Below are positions 26,011 through 35,603 of a stretch of 41,043 nt of DNA, piece after piece. Positions within the stretch are counted from its first letter, which is position 1, and each line of letters starts with the position of its first letter. The stretch lies in assembly GCA_023249935.1 (NCBI GenBank), contig JAHFBQ010000003.1, positions 1-41,043 on the forward strand, given 5' to 3'. This DNA is from a bacterium. GTDB lineage: Bacteria > Babelota > Babeliae > Babelales > RVW-14. The position numbers and the translations under genes were made by a program. Below the pieces are notes generated by a model. It ran no database searches and was not told where the DNA came from. It worked only from the letters and a program-made list of their open reading frames with translations.

Positions 26011-27984
26011 GTGTTTGTATACGTCAAGCTTTTATCTGGTTTCCAAAAAACCCTCATCTACAAGGTCCCCCAGCACATGCTTGGGCTCAATCTAATCAAC
26101 AAATGCATACTCGTTCCTTTGCGTCAAAAAAAGGTAGCAGCGCTTGTAACTGAGCACGTGTCGACACCAAAAACAGGAACAACGTTTGAAATCAAAGAAA
26201 TAATAGGGCTAAAACCATTTCCAAACGACGGCCAGTTCCACACATTTGTAGAAAAAGCCTCCTCTCTTTATTTCACAAATCCTCTATTTTTTTATCAAAA
26301 ATTACGTCATTTTTTAAAAAAACGAAAACAGGATCCACTACCACCTTCAACACTCAAAGATACCCCCAAAAGGAATTGTCTGCTCTCCGACGAGCAATCC
26401 ATAGCAGCACAGCATATAAAGCAAAGCCTTTCTTATAATAAATTTGCCCCGACAGTACTTCACGGAGTCACAGGATCAGGAAAAACAGAGGTATATAAAG
26501 AGGCAATAATAGCCGCCGTAGAGCGAGAAAAATCAGTGCTTTTCCTGCTCCCAGAAGTCTCTCTAGCGCTGCAATTTACGCAACGACTTAGAACTGAATT
26601 ACCAAGTGTTGTCATTTACAGCTTTCATTCAGCAACTCCTCCGCAAGAAAAAAAACTAGTATGGCATGCCTTATTAAAATCCAAACCAATACTCATTATA
26701 GGCGTTCATCTCCCCGTGCTCCTGCCTATCGCCAACCTTGGGTTGATTATTATCGATGAAGAGCATGAAGCCGGTTTCGAAGAAAAAAAACACCCAAAAT
26801 TCAACAGCAAATATTTAGCACTCCTTAGAGCAAGTGTATATAAAATTCCCATTGTTTTAGGCTCAGCCACCCCTGCTATTCAAACACTTTATAATGTAAA
26901 AACTAAGAGGTGGCCACTATTCAATCTTACCAAACGATTCGCCGGAGAGTTTCCAGTAATCACGACTATCGTACTTCCCGCTCAGCCCAAACGCCGTTCA
27001 TCTTTCTGGATCAGTAAAGATTTAGAACTCGCTATCGATGCCTGCCTAAAGGAGGGCAAGCAGGCTATCATCTTCCTAAACCGACGCGGCTATAGCTTTT
27101 TTGTACAATGCAAATTATGCGGATTCGTCATTGAATGCCAAGCCTGTTCGGTAAGCCTCACCGCACACCAGGAAAACGGCAAAATGACCCTCCGTTGCCA
27201 TTATTGCAACCATACACGGCTCATGCCATCATTCTGTGATGGATGTAAAACAAGTAGCGACCAATTTCTTACCAAGGGCATCGGCACCCAACAGCTCGTT
27301 GAAATCTTACAAAGACTTTTCCCTACCGCCCGCATCGCTCGTGCTGATCTTGATATCACAAGTAAAAAAAATCTCTGGGTAGCTACTGCGACCGCTTTTG
27401 AACGAGGAGAAATAGACATCCTCGTTGGCACTAAAAGCGTTACCAAAGGTTACCATTTCCCCGGCGTTACCCTTGTTGGGGTCATTTGGGGCGACTTGAA
27501 TGCGCATATTCCCGTTTTTAATGCAGCAGAAAACTGCCTGCAACAGCTCATTCAGGTTGCCGGACGAGCAGGCCGCGAACATAGTGAAAGTAGAGTTATT
27601 GTACAACTCATGACTGACCATGACATGTTCAAATTCATTAATGAAATTGACTACCTTACCTTTGCCAATCAAGAATTGGCAGAGCGCGAAGCAACCTGGT
27701 ACCCACCTTTTTGCCGCCTCGCTCAGATTGAGCTTAAGCACAAGAACCCTAGTTTCGTTGAGAGAGAGGCTAAGATAGTTGCTGCCTGGCTTACCAAGGA
27801 AGTGGAAAATTTTATTGATCCTGTCAGTATTTTAGGACCAGCAACACCTGCAATTCATAAAATCCAGGATATAGAAGTCCGCCATATTTTTATTAAAGCA
27901 CAACATTTTTCTACCATTGAACAACTCGCTAACCCTCTTCAAAAACTTTCTTTAAAAAGCAGCCTCTTTATTACTATTGTATAA
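26011..27984 (+). CDS. priA: Primosomal replication restart helicase PriA
   Basis: PriA recognises stalled forks and reloads the replicative helicase. This 657-residue form is shorter than E. coli PriA (about 730), mainly in the N-terminal half. The helicase core has GVTGSGKTE (about 152-160), the DEEH box (249-252, in DEEHEAGF) and GSATPA. The zinc-binding insert follows, with paired cysteines (CKLC, CQAC, CHYC, CDGC) at about 367-415, then GTKSVTKGYHFPGV and QVAGRAGR. The start is GTG at 26011 with AGAGG upstream. It ends one base before a strong hairpin shared with the convergent P2 gene. Confidence 0.96.
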   Translation: MFVYVKLLSGFQKTLIYKVPQHMLGLNLINKCILVPLRQKKVAALVTEHVSTPKTGTTFEIKEIIGLKPFPNDGQFHTFVEKASSLYFTNPLFFYQKLRHFLKKRKQDPLPPSTLKDTPKRNCLLSDEQSIAAQHIKQSLSYNKFAPTVLHGVTGSGKTEVYKEAIIAAVEREKSVLFLLPEVSLALQFTQRLRTELPSVVIYSFHSATPPQEKKLVWHALLKSKPILIIGVHLPVLLPIANLGLIIIDEEHEAGFEEKKHPKFNSKYLALLRASVYKIPIVLGSATPAIQTLYNVKTKRWPLFNLTKRFAGEFPVITTIVLPAQPKRRSSFWISKDLELAIDACLKEGKQAIIFLNRRGYSFFVQCKLCGFVIECQACSVSLTAHQENGKMTLRCHYCNHTRLMPSFCDGCKTSSDQFLTKGIGTQQLVEILQRLFPTARIARADLDITSKKNLWVATATAFERGEIDILVGTKSVTKGYHFPGVTLVGVIWGDLNAHIPVFNAAENCLQQLIQVAGRAGREHSESRVIVQLMTDHDMFKFINEIDYLTFANQELAEREATWYPPFCRLAQIELKHKNPSFVEREAKIVAAWLTKEVENFIDPVSILGPATPAIHKIQDIEVRHIFIKAQHFSTIEQLANPLQKLSLKSSLFITIV

Positions 27985-28026
27985 AACCGAAGCGGGCTTG
28001 GATTTTCATCCAAGCCCGCTTCGGTT
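27985..28026. terminator. Bidirectional terminator between priA and the P2 gene
   Basis: A perfect 19-base inverted repeat (27985-28003 with 28008-28026) around a four-base loop. It follows the priA stop directly on one side and the minus-strand P2 gene on the other. Confidence 0.85.
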
Positions 28027-28043
28027 ACATATTCAGAGATGTG

Positions 28044-29510
28044 TTATTTTTCGTCGTGCTCACCATCTTTGTCTTTTTTGTCCTTGCCTGGCGTATCTTT
28101 TTTATCAGGTTTGTCTTTTTTGTTTGACTTGTCTTTTTTATGCTCTTTCCCCTTACCCTTACCAGGCTTATCTTTTTTTTCTTTCTTGTCAGCCTTCTTA
28201 CCAGGCTTATCTTTTTTACCAGGTTTATCTTTTTTATCTGACTTGCTGACTGCGCCTTTTTTATCTTTCTTTTCATCAGACTTGCTGTCTACACCCTTTT
28301 TATCTTTCTTTTTACCTTTTCTTGGCTCGTTCATAATTGTTTTTACTGCTTCATGACGATTCTCTCTATCAAAATCATTCATGAGAATCTCTTTCTTATC
28401 GGTAAGCGCCAGTACAACGCCTTCAGCATTAACAAACAAATCAATAATACCCTTGGCATCCTGTCCTTGAACATTCTTTACTTTTACCCATTTCTTCGAA
28501 TCTTCATCATACCTAAAAATAGTAAAAGCTTCCTTCCCCGTTTCAAGTAATCCCCAAGCTTCTTGAGGGCTTGGTCTTGAAATTTTACTTAACTTGAGGC
28601 CTTCTACTTTCTTCCAGGCACCACCAGTTCCGCCTTCAAGCTCAAAGACTTCTTGCTTGTCATTAACTGCAGACACAATGCCTTTTCCGGCCGAAACATA
28701 TACCCCATCAAAACTATGATCAAACCCCTTTGATTTAAGTTGATATACTGCATCTTTCTTGCCATCATTCGCAACACACCAAACATTATTTTGATCACAG
28801 ACACTTACCATCTTGATAATCAAATTATCATTACCAGCACCCTTATCCATAAGCATTGCCTCTACAGGCTTAGCATCTTTTGCTGGCTCAACCAATTTCC
28901 AAGCGGTATCAACCTTTTTTACCGGCGTTTCTGGATGATTTTCAGGATCAACTTTTGAAACAACAACCTCAACTTTGGCTACAGGAGGAGGTACTACCAA
29001 TGATTCATCAGCGGCTTTTTTTGCATAAGCTTTAAGATAATCATCACCTGCAAGAACCCCACCCTTATTTTTAGCTAAAGTAGGATCAAACATAGTCACA
29101 TCACCCCATCCCCATTCAAATTTTTTATCTACAGACTCAGCTATTCGAAGATGCACTTCTTTATCTAATTTTTTAACTGCAATTGCAACCAGTTTAGCTT
29201 TACCAGGCGCAGGATCGCCAAACAGATCATTAAAGGATTCCTCTGGAACAACAATTTTATCGCCTTTTACCATTTTCGATTGAATAATTTCGGCAACAGA
29301 CTTTCCTTTATAAGTACCGTTTTCAGACGTACTATTCGATGATACGGGATTTCCTTCAATTCCATACCATGCAGCCAAAACCTTCATCTCATCAGCTTGC
29401 AATAAGCTAATAGAAAAAAAAGATAGTAATAATATCCTGCAACAATTTTTGGCATTAAATAATTCCATAATGCCCTCATTTATAAGCCCTACGGCCAAAA
29501 TCATTTTCAT
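28044..29510 (-). CDS. P2: secreted propeller protein with DUF3395-like domain and Lys-rich tail
   Basis: A 488-residue exported protein, third gene of cassette copy 2. After the signal sequence (hydrophobic core RILLLSFFSISLLQA) comes a domain (about 40-185) with VLAAWYGIEGN and SFNDLFGDPAPGKAKLV. This resembles the DUF3395-type pattern YG...DVT...GDPxPGxxK. Residues about 205-395 are a tectonin/RCC1-like propeller segment (NNVWCVANDG, KQEVFELEGG, EAWGLLETG) closely similar to P1. The last 85 or so residues are Lys/Asp/Gly/Pro low-complexity repeats (KKDKPGK) without the Ca-loop motif. The ATG at 29510 has AAGGTGG at six bases; a second ATG at 29468 would also give a good signal peptide. P1 lacks the extra N-terminal domain. 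Function unknown. Confidence 0.82.
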   Translation of the reverse strand: MKMILAVGLINEGIMELFNAKNCCRILLLSFFSISLLQADEMKVLAAWYGIEGNPVSSNSTSENGTYKGKSVAEIIQSKMVKGDKIVVPEESFNDLFGDPAPGKAKLVAIAVKKLDKEVHLRIAESVDKKFEWGWGDVTMFDPTLAKNKGGVLAGDDYLKAYAKKAADESLVVPPPVAKVEVVVSKVDPENHPETPVKKVDTAWKLVEPAKDAKPVEAMLMDKGAGNDNLIIKMVSVCDQNNVWCVANDGKKDAVYQLKSKGFDHSFDGVYVSAGKGIVSAVNDKQEVFELEGGTGGAWKKVEGLKLSKISRPSPQEAWGLLETGKEAFTIFRYDEDSKKWVKVKNVQGQDAKGIIDLFVNAEGVVLALTDKKEILMNDFDRENRHEAVKTIMNEPRKGKKKDKKGVDSKSDEKKDKKGAVSKSDKKDKPGKKDKPGKKADKKEKKDKPGKGKGKEHKKDKSNKKDKPDKKDTPGKDKKDKDGEHDEK

Positions 29511-29529
29511 ATGTTTCCACCTTCACTAG

Positions 29530-29558
29530 ACACGGGTACGCAATACGCGTACCTGTGT
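29530..29558 (-). repeat. Hairpin element between M2 and P2 (matched by 35604-35632)
   Basis: An inverted repeat of 12 bases with one G-T pair (29530-29541 with 29547-29558), without a T run. A related hairpin with the same flanks (CACTAGAC before it, CTAAA after it) lies at the equivalent place in the other cassette, so it was duplicated with the genes. It may be an attenuator or an RNA-stabilising stem. Confidence 0.6.
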
Positions 29559-29591
29559 GCTTGCTAAAATTACTTAGTCGCTTCTGATACT

Positions 29592-32081
29592 TCAGCCATG
29601 CGCTGCAATTTTATCCGCAGCCCCATCATGCTTTTCTACTGCTTTGGTATTCGTAGACTGTTTGTTCTTCTGCTCTTTTTTATCGCGAGGTTTTTTTCCG
29701 TCAGCATTTTTTCCAGGCCCTTTACCGCGACCTGCCGCCTTAGAATCTTGTTTCTTTTTATCGCCTAGTTTATCAGCAGAATCCTTTTTCTTTTCGTCTT
29801 TGTCTTTATCTTTATCCGCTCCTGCGCGTTTCTTGCCTTTTTTGCCACCTTTCTTATGACCTCGGCGCTTAGCATTTTTCTCGCGATGTTCACCTTTTTT
29901 ATCAGCAGCTTCAAAGCCCTTAGATGGATTTGGCTGTACAGCAGGCGTATCACCCGGCCAGGTAATGCCATACAACGATTTGCCATCTTGGCTTATCACA
30001 TAAGTGGTACCATCGCAGCCAACAGCAGCACCAGCAGCCTTGATTGCCACACCCTTGGCATCAACAAGATTTACTCGTTGCCACGGATTTGAAGGATCGG
30101 CACTAGGCAATAACTGGCCCAATGTACCATCATCAAGAACAACAACAGCAAAGTCATCAAAAGATACGACTTTTCTCTTAGTCCCGCGATTATCAACCGC
30201 TACTTCAACTTCACGATCTTGTAACCCAATTGCTATGCTCTTTGGTTTTCCAGGCATAGTGATAAAACCGATCGGAAGATCAAGCTTGTGCATAAGTTCG
30301 GCCGCAATAAGAGCTGCCTTATCTGCATCAGCTTTTGCCTTTGCTTCTGCTTCACTTACCTTCTTTTTGGCATCTTCTTCTGCTTGTTTTTTAGCTTCGA
30401 CAAGAGCTTTATTTGCCGCTTCTAGCGCTTGAGAAGCTTTTTCTTGCTCAGCTTTAATAGCCGCGGCTTTCTCACCGTCTGCTTTTGCAGCCAACGCTGT
30501 CAAAGCCTCAATTCTTTTCTTTTCAGCCTCTTCAGCATCCAGCCTTTGTTTCTCTAGAAGCTTTGCCAACTCCTCATTTTTCTTCGCCACTTCCGCTAGT
30601 CGAGCCTGAGTCTCTTTTGCCTTAACTTCACCAATAATTTTTTCAATTTCCCTATTTACGAATTCCAAGTCTCTTCTGGCTCCATCATTAGACACAGTAG
30701 TTGGCAATACAGAAGAAAAACGATATTCTCCCCAAAATATTCGTCGCTCCGTACCATACTGATTCCTACCCCACTTATCTTCATCACCCTTGTCAGCAAG
30801 AATTTCCCAATACTGAGGCCCCCAGCGATTTGTACCATGTGTCCAGATGTAAGCACCTGTTTTAACGTTTCTAATACGTACAAGATCCATACTAGAAATG
30901 GCACCAGATTGACCTGCAATAACAGGTTCTAGAACAAATATTGCGCCATCATCTTGTGTTTGTCCATGCTCTGGTCTGGTAATTACTATTTCCCGATGCG
31001 GAGCTCCAAAGCGAGACTGTTCCAGCATCCACAGATATCTAAATGGTAGAAGTAATCCCTTCTTATCCTCTTCACCACCACCACCAAAGACAGACATTAT
31101 TTTAATACGATCACCAAACTGAATAGGTCCTGTTTTAAACTTATCATCTGCATTATGCATAGCAAAAAATGATGGACCTTGTTGAGTTCTCTGATCACCC
31201 CAAGGACCAAGAATAAGTTCTAGATGGTCATGTGGCGGAGGATTATTGCCCCCATCATGCCGACTACCACCATGCGTCCAAACTCTACGCTCGGCATGCT
31301 TTTCATCACATCTATCAGCCTCTGCATCCCAAAATAATGGGGTCCAATACGATAGCTGTGTAGAACGAGTCTTATCATAAATTGGTTTTATTTTTTCATT
31401 TTTGTCAGGTTGAACAGCTAATTCAATAACCCACCAGTCATTGTCATCGCGCCCAGCATATGTAGTAACCTCTTGCTTACCAGGCTTCCAATCTATGCCA
31501 TGGGAATGTAACGTTCTATTGGAATTAGCATGTCTAAACTTAACTTTATAGCCATCAGCAAGATATTCGAACCCACTTCCAGCATCATTTGCATCAACAA
31601 CAAAGTTATCGTTAGTATCACCCATACCGTTATCACCGAAGGCTGTCACCTCACCTTGACCTGTTTTTGGTGATCGTGCACCATGGCTGTGCAACTCTCG
31701 CCCTGTTGCAACGTTCTCAAAACGTAAAATCTGACCTCTTCGTACAGGCCAGCCAATCATTGAACGAAAATTAGTATCCCAGTTCAAAGCAAAGTTCCAA
31801 CGATCACCAGAATGACACCCCTTAATAATCCACAGAGCCTTGTCAGTCTTGTTATCGGCACCAGCATACACAGCAATTTGCCCTGACGTTCCAGGATGAT
31901 CATAGCGATCATCATCTACTGTCAGATATTTCCCTGTCAGCCCGTGCTTAAGACGTACTGTACAACCAAAGGTAACTAGATCCCGATCATATTTCGGTAC
32001 TGCTTGTGGCTCTGCAACGAGAGCACTTGTCACAAGACTTATAGCTCCCCAAAGCAGTAAAGACATTCTCTTATTCTTCAT
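29592..32081 (-). CDS. M2: secreted MIR-domain protein with coiled coil and Lys-rich tail
   Basis: An 829-residue exported protein, second gene of cassette copy 2. After the signal peptide (MKNKRMSLLLWGAISLVTSALVA) comes a beta-trefoil with SDF2/MIR features (about 32-222): LKHGLTGKYL, LHSHGARSPKTGQGEVTAFG, GDTNDNFVV, LHSHGIDWKPGKQEVTTYAG and NDWWVIE. A second threefold block (about 245-455) has WTHGGSRHDGG, WMLEQSRFGAPHREIV and WTHGTNRWGPQYWEIL. A long Ala/Glu/Lys coiled coil (about 465-605), a short tectonin-like part (DGTTYVISQDGKSLYGITW) and a Lys-rich tail (about 725-829) follow. I chose the ATG at 32081 because GAAAGGG sits nine bases upstream; an ATG at 32090 directly abuts that site. 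It lies 51 bases after F2 with no terminator, so they are likely co-transcribed. Similar throughout to M1. Confidence 0.85.
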   Translation of the reverse strand: MKNKRMSLLLWGAISLVTSALVAEPQAVPKYDRDLVTFGCTVRLKHGLTGKYLTVDDDRYDHPGTSGQIAVYAGADNKTDKALWIIKGCHSGDRWNFALNWDTNFRSMIGWPVRRGQILRFENVATGRELHSHGARSPKTGQGEVTAFGDNGMGDTNDNFVVDANDAGSGFEYLADGYKVKFRHANSNRTLHSHGIDWKPGKQEVTTYAGRDDNDWWVIELAVQPDKNEKIKPIYDKTRSTQLSYWTPLFWDAEADRCDEKHAERRVWTHGGSRHDGGNNPPPHDHLELILGPWGDQRTQQGPSFFAMHNADDKFKTGPIQFGDRIKIMSVFGGGGEEDKKGLLLPFRYLWMLEQSRFGAPHREIVITRPEHGQTQDDGAIFVLEPVIAGQSGAISSMDLVRIRNVKTGAYIWTHGTNRWGPQYWEILADKGDEDKWGRNQYGTERRIFWGEYRFSSVLPTTVSNDGARRDLEFVNREIEKIIGEVKAKETQARLAEVAKKNEELAKLLEKQRLDAEEAEKKRIEALTALAAKADGEKAAAIKAEQEKASQALEAANKALVEAKKQAEEDAKKKVSEAEAKAKADADKAALIAAELMHKLDLPIGFITMPGKPKSIAIGLQDREVEVAVDNRGTKRKVVSFDDFAVVVLDDGTLGQLLPSADPSNPWQRVNLVDAKGVAIKAAGAAVGCDGTTYVISQDGKSLYGITWPGDTPAVQPNPSKGFEAADKKGEHREKNAKRRGHKKGGKKGKKRAGADKDKDKDEKKKDSADKLGDKKKQDSKAAGRGKGPGKNADGKKPRDKKEQKNKQSTNTKAVEKHDGAADKIAAHG

Positions 32082-32141
32082 TACATACATCCCTTTCTAT
32101 TAGCCATACCGTTACTTTTCCCTTTTTTTATTTTCTTTGTT

Positions 32142-34475
32142 TCAGCGCACCTTGTTGGCAGGTTTTTTTAATTTTTTTCCTCCCTTGGCGTGCTCCTGAA
32201 TTTTTTTATCTCCTTTTCCTGACAGCTTTTTCTTACTAGGCTTTGTATCTTTCTCTAAGGGTTTTTCAGTCATTGGCAACACGGGTACACCCATCTTAAT
32301 AGTATCATCCAGCTGCACGTCAGGTTCTCCCTTTCTGTATACATAGCCCCGATCACCCTCAAGCACTATGCTAAACCGCTGCTTAGTTGGTAAAGCAATA
32401 ATATCTTTCAAACCAACTGCATCACTACCATCAGCAGTTTGCATCGGTTCCCATGCACCTTTCACAAAAGCATACGTTTTATGTTTCTTCCCATCCACAA
32501 CAATGCCATAAAGTTCTTCTCTGGTTACCGCGCTGATCATACTAAAAGCAAGCCCAGTTTCCATACGCTTCCAAGCACTTTCTTTTTTGTCTGCTGAAGT
32601 CTCCCATGAAAACAACTCATGCTTTGTATTGAGTGCATACAACGAACCATCATAGCCGGCCGCAATATCCAAGCCTTCACCTTCAGAAAGCAATAACCAA
32701 GCATCCCCTTGCAAAACATAAATATTTTTCTCTTTTTTGTCCAAGCCCATGACAGTACCAGCATTACCAATCGCAATACGATCAATAGTAACCGCTTTCC
32801 TTTTGTTAGATCCCTTCCCAGAAATTAATTTATTTGAGGCAACCGCCCAATGACCTTGTTTAGTGAAAAAATAGACCCGTCGCTTCGCACTCACAACAGC
32901 CACTGTACCATCAGCACCAGCGGCAACATCGACAACACTTGCAATCTTTGCACCCATAGCATCTTTTAGTTCAACAGGGTTCCATGGATCTTGCTTTAAA
33001 GAACCTGTATCCCATACATAGAGTTGATTCTTGTTGTTAATACCATATAAAAACACTTTTCCCTCAAGCATACTCAGCGCTACCGCACTCATTGACCCTG
33101 GAATTTGTACAAAATCAGCGGGAACTTTAGCTCCCTGCTCATTACCACTTTGCGCTATATTTTCACACTCAATACTTGAATCCCACCCACCAATACCAAC
33201 GTACTGAACAAACCTTAGTGACTGTTCATCAGTCCAGCTCATTTTTATATTTTCGCCAACCTTAGAACCCTTGCCAGCAGTAATCACCGCCTTACCATCA
33301 TCGTGTTGCTCAATATTTACCCATAACTCATCAAATTCTGTACCCTTGCCTATAATAAGCGCCGATGGATCACCACCTTTAGTAACATCAACTTCCATCA
33401 TAACTTGAGTACCCTTGCGAATCTGAGATCGGGTATTTTTATATGCACCAAAAAAGACCGCGTAGGTCCCTGCTGCATCCATCCACTTTGGTTGCGTAGA
33501 GATATAGACAATCACATCAGATTTTGCACGTGCCTTAAATTTTACCCAAAACGTTCCCGGTTTATCACTTTTCCACTGTTCGCTATAAACCGATCCGCCC
33601 TTACCAAATATAGCCGGCTCATAAGTAAAATTACGGCCACCAGAAGCATATTTGCCACCAGGTTTTGCTTTTCCTTCAGTAACCACACGAGCAAGATCCT
33701 GCCATCCCAAATCATTGAGTAGCTGTGTATCGATATTGCTTATCGTAAACTTACCCGCCTCAATTCTACGATCACCACCCAACTCACTCTTTGGATCTCG
33801 CCCCCATGGGTCATCAGAACTGATAAGCACGGGCAATACACCTTTTTGATCAAGATTAAGTACCCACATCATACGATTATTGGCAGCACCAGGAGCACGG
33901 CTTACAATATTCACCACCGCTCCCTGCTCAATAGTACCCGTTTTACCAGTAGGGCTGGTGATAGTAAATTTTACCGCATCAGTTTTGAGCGCAGGTTCCG
34001 TATCATCGCTCACACGCGGCTCAAAATGTACGGCATCCTTATCCTTTGCTTCATTCCACTTGGACCCAGAAAAGGTCCAAACTAACCGGCGCTTGACAAG
34101 AAAACCAACTTTATCAGCCCATGCCCCAGTACCAGCTTTTACTGCCTCGATGGTACAAATTTCATTGAACTGAATTGGACCTGTTTTTTCTGGCGTTGCA
34201 GCAGACTTAAAAACAACTAATGCCGATCCATCTTTAGCTAAATCATGATCATCAGCAACAGCAACCATCTCAAATGGAGCAGCGGAATCTGTCGATTTGA
34301 GACCGGCAAATTCAGCTCGCACAGCCAACATTCGATTAAATTGTTGAGACCGGATACACACCGGCGTGTTGTACTCCAAAGGTATTGCCGTTACCTGCGA
34401 TAAAGAACCAATTCCTACAATCCCCAACAAAACACTACCAACACGAAGCGCCTTCAATAAACCCTTCATCCTCAC
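32142..34475 (-). CDS. F2: secreted protein with FAMeT-like domain, propeller and Lys-rich tail
   Basis: A 777-residue exported protein, first gene of cassette copy 2. The signal peptide (MRMKGLLKALRVGSVLLGIV..., cut after VTA) is followed by a beta-trefoil-like part (about 31-225) that includes KTGPIQFNEI, a phrase shared with M1 and M2. Next comes a domain (about 265-435) resembling the farnesoic acid O-methyltransferase (Methyltransf_FA) family: FWVKFKARAKSDVIVYIS, YAVFFGAYKNTRSQIRKG, DELWVNIE, YVGIGGWDSS. A tectonin-like propeller (about 440-715) shows repeating DVAAGADGTVAVV and LDIAAGYDGSLYALN blades. A short basic tail ends the protein. No methyltransferase SAM-binding motif is visible, so the domain is more likely a binding beta-sandwich. 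AAGGAG lies seven bases before the ATG. Divergent paralogue of F1. Confidence 0.83.
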   Translation of the reverse strand: MRMKGLLKALRVGSVLLGIVGIGSLSQVTAIPLEYNTPVCIRSQQFNRMLAVRAEFAGLKSTDSAAPFEMVAVADDHDLAKDGSALVVFKSAATPEKTGPIQFNEICTIEAVKAGTGAWADKVGFLVKRRLVWTFSGSKWNEAKDKDAVHFEPRVSDDTEPALKTDAVKFTITSPTGKTGTIEQGAVVNIVSRAPGAANNRMMWVLNLDQKGVLPVLISSDDPWGRDPKSELGGDRRIEAGKFTISNIDTQLLNDLGWQDLARVVTEGKAKPGGKYASGGRNFTYEPAIFGKGGSVYSEQWKSDKPGTFWVKFKARAKSDVIVYISTQPKWMDAAGTYAVFFGAYKNTRSQIRKGTQVMMEVDVTKGGDPSALIIGKGTEFDELWVNIEQHDDGKAVITAGKGSKVGENIKMSWTDEQSLRFVQYVGIGGWDSSIECENIAQSGNEQGAKVPADFVQIPGSMSAVALSMLEGKVFLYGINNKNQLYVWDTGSLKQDPWNPVELKDAMGAKIASVVDVAAGADGTVAVVSAKRRVYFFTKQGHWAVASNKLISGKGSNKRKAVTIDRIAIGNAGTVMGLDKKEKNIYVLQGDAWLLLSEGEGLDIAAGYDGSLYALNTKHELFSWETSADKKESAWKRMETGLAFSMISAVTREELYGIVVDGKKHKTYAFVKGAWEPMQTADGSDAVGLKDIIALPTKQRFSIVLEGDRGYVYRKGEPDVQLDDTIKMGVPVLPMTEKPLEKDTKPSKKKLSGKGDKKIQEHAKGGKKLKKPANKVR

Positions 34476-34534
34476 TCTCCTTTTTTAATGAACTTGTCAA
34501 CGAGCATAACACTAAAAAATTACACCACGCAAAA

Positions 34535-34580
34535 AGAAAAGTACCCCGGGATACTTTCCAGTGTCCCGGGGTACTTTTCT
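34535..34580 (-). terminator. Terminator after P1
   Basis: A perfect 17-base inverted repeat (34535-34551 with 34564-34580) with a 12-base loop, followed on the minus strand by CTTTTTG. It lies between the P1 stop and F2 and so separates the two cassette copies. Confidence 0.9.
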
Positions 34581-34592
34581 AGACTTTAGTAC

Positions 34593-35582
34593 TTATTCAG
34601 CCTGCTTAGCTTTCTTTTTCTTCTTAGCTTTCTTACCCTCTTTATGATCTTGCTCCTCGGCATCGGGTTTACCATCGCCGTCAGCATCGATCATGGCAGC
34701 ATCAGCCTTTTTATCTTTTTTGCCTTTGCCTTTTTTATCTTTCTTAGCTTTCTTACCTTTTTTATGATCTTGCTCTTCGGCATCGGGTTTACCATCGCCG
34801 TCAGCATCAATCATGGCAGCATCAGCCTTTTTATCTTTTTTGCCTTTGCCTTTTTTATCTTTCTTAGCTTTCTTACCTTCTTTCTTATCTTTTTCAATAA
34901 CAGCTTTTACTTTTTCATGCATCTGAACTCTGGTTACATCGCGCTTTAAAAGCTCACCATCATCGGTCAACGCTAATATGGCTTCTTCTTCATTGGCAGA
35001 AAAATCAATTATACCCTTAGCATCTAACCCTTGAAGATTTTTCACAGGTAGCCATTGATTCTCTTCATCATCATACATGTAACTAGCAAAAGCCCCCTTC
35101 CCCGTCTCAAGCAATCCCCAACCAACCTTATGATTTGGTCTTGAAACACGGCTGAGCTTAAGCCCTTCAATTTTTTTCCAGTCGTCACCAGTTCCACCTT
35201 CAAGCTCAAAGACTTCTTGCTTATCATTAATCGCAGTAACAATCTCCTTACCAGCAGCAACAAAAACTCCATCAAACTTTTTGACTAAGCCCCTTGAAGT
35301 TAGCTGATACACAGCATCTTTTGAACCATCATTCGCCACACACCACACATTATTTTGATCAGAAGCACTAGCCATTTTAACCATTAACTTATCATTGCCA
35401 GCACCTTTATCCATGAGCACAGCGCTGGCAGCTTTGGCATCTTTGGCAGGCTCTACAAGGCGCCACTCTGGCGCAGCGGTCGGTTTCATTGCTGTAAGGG
35501 CAGCTTGTTCTTCTGCTGCGTATAATCCACTCACACTCAGCATAAAGCCGTATGCAAGTGCTTTGGTATATTTCATGTTCAT
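34593..35582 (-). CDS. P1: secreted propeller protein with Ca-loop, Lys-rich tail
   Basis: A 329-residue exported protein, third gene of cassette copy 1. The signal peptide (MNMKYTKALAYGFMLSVSGLYA) is followed by a tectonin/RCC1-like propeller segment (about 38-225) with NNVWCVANDG, KQEVFELEGG and GWGLLETG, closely like P2. The tail (about 232-329) is made of two nearly identical 40-residue units, each with a Lys-rich stretch and the loop DADGDGKPDAEE. That loop has Asp at 1, 3, 5 and 9, Gly at 6 and Glu at 12, the EF-hand/thrombospondin-3 calcium pattern. AAAGGA lies nine bases before the ATG. The DUF3395-like domain of P2 is absent. Calcium binding is a motif-based inference. Confidence 0.83.
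   Translation of the reverse strand: MNMKYTKALAYGFMLSVSGLYAAEEQAALTAMKPTAAPEWRLVEPAKDAKAASAVLMDKGAGNDKLMVKMASASDQNNVWCVANDGSKDAVYQLTSRGLVKKFDGVFVAAGKEIVTAINDKQEVFELEGGTGDDWKKIEGLKLSRVSRPNHKVGWGLLETGKGAFASYMYDDEENQWLPVKNLQGLDAKGIIDFSANEEEAILALTDDGELLKRDVTRVQMHEKVKAVIEKDKKEGKKAKKDKKGKGKKDKKADAAMIDADGDGKPDAEEQDHKKGKKAKKDKKGKGKKDKKADAAMIDADGDGKPDAEEQDHKEGKKAKKKKKAKQAE
34621..34860 (-). repeat. Two-copy 120-base tandem repeat inside P1
   Basis: Positions 34621-34740 and 34741-34860 differ at only about five bases by eye, and a partial third copy begins at 34861. The 120-base period encodes 40 residues and keeps frame. The near identity points to recent duplication or ongoing repeat slippage. Confidence 0.92.
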
Positions 35583-35603
35583 CTGTTTTTATCCTTTCAC
35601 TAG

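Noticed and set aside
34621..34880. Regular repeats that might be taken for a CRISPR array
   Set aside because: The units are adjacent 120-base coding repeats in frame, with no unique spacers and no cas genes. No CRISPR array is seen anywhere in the window.
34644..34949. Plus-strand open frame with Phe/Leu/Ile-rich, membrane-like sequence opposite P1; similar frames opposite F1 (38196-38639), P2 (28039-28356) and M1 (35717-36349)
   Set aside because: Lys codons read on the other strand give Phe and Leu. These frames mirror the Lys-rich tails, lack ribosome sites and follow the repeats exactly, so they are shadows.
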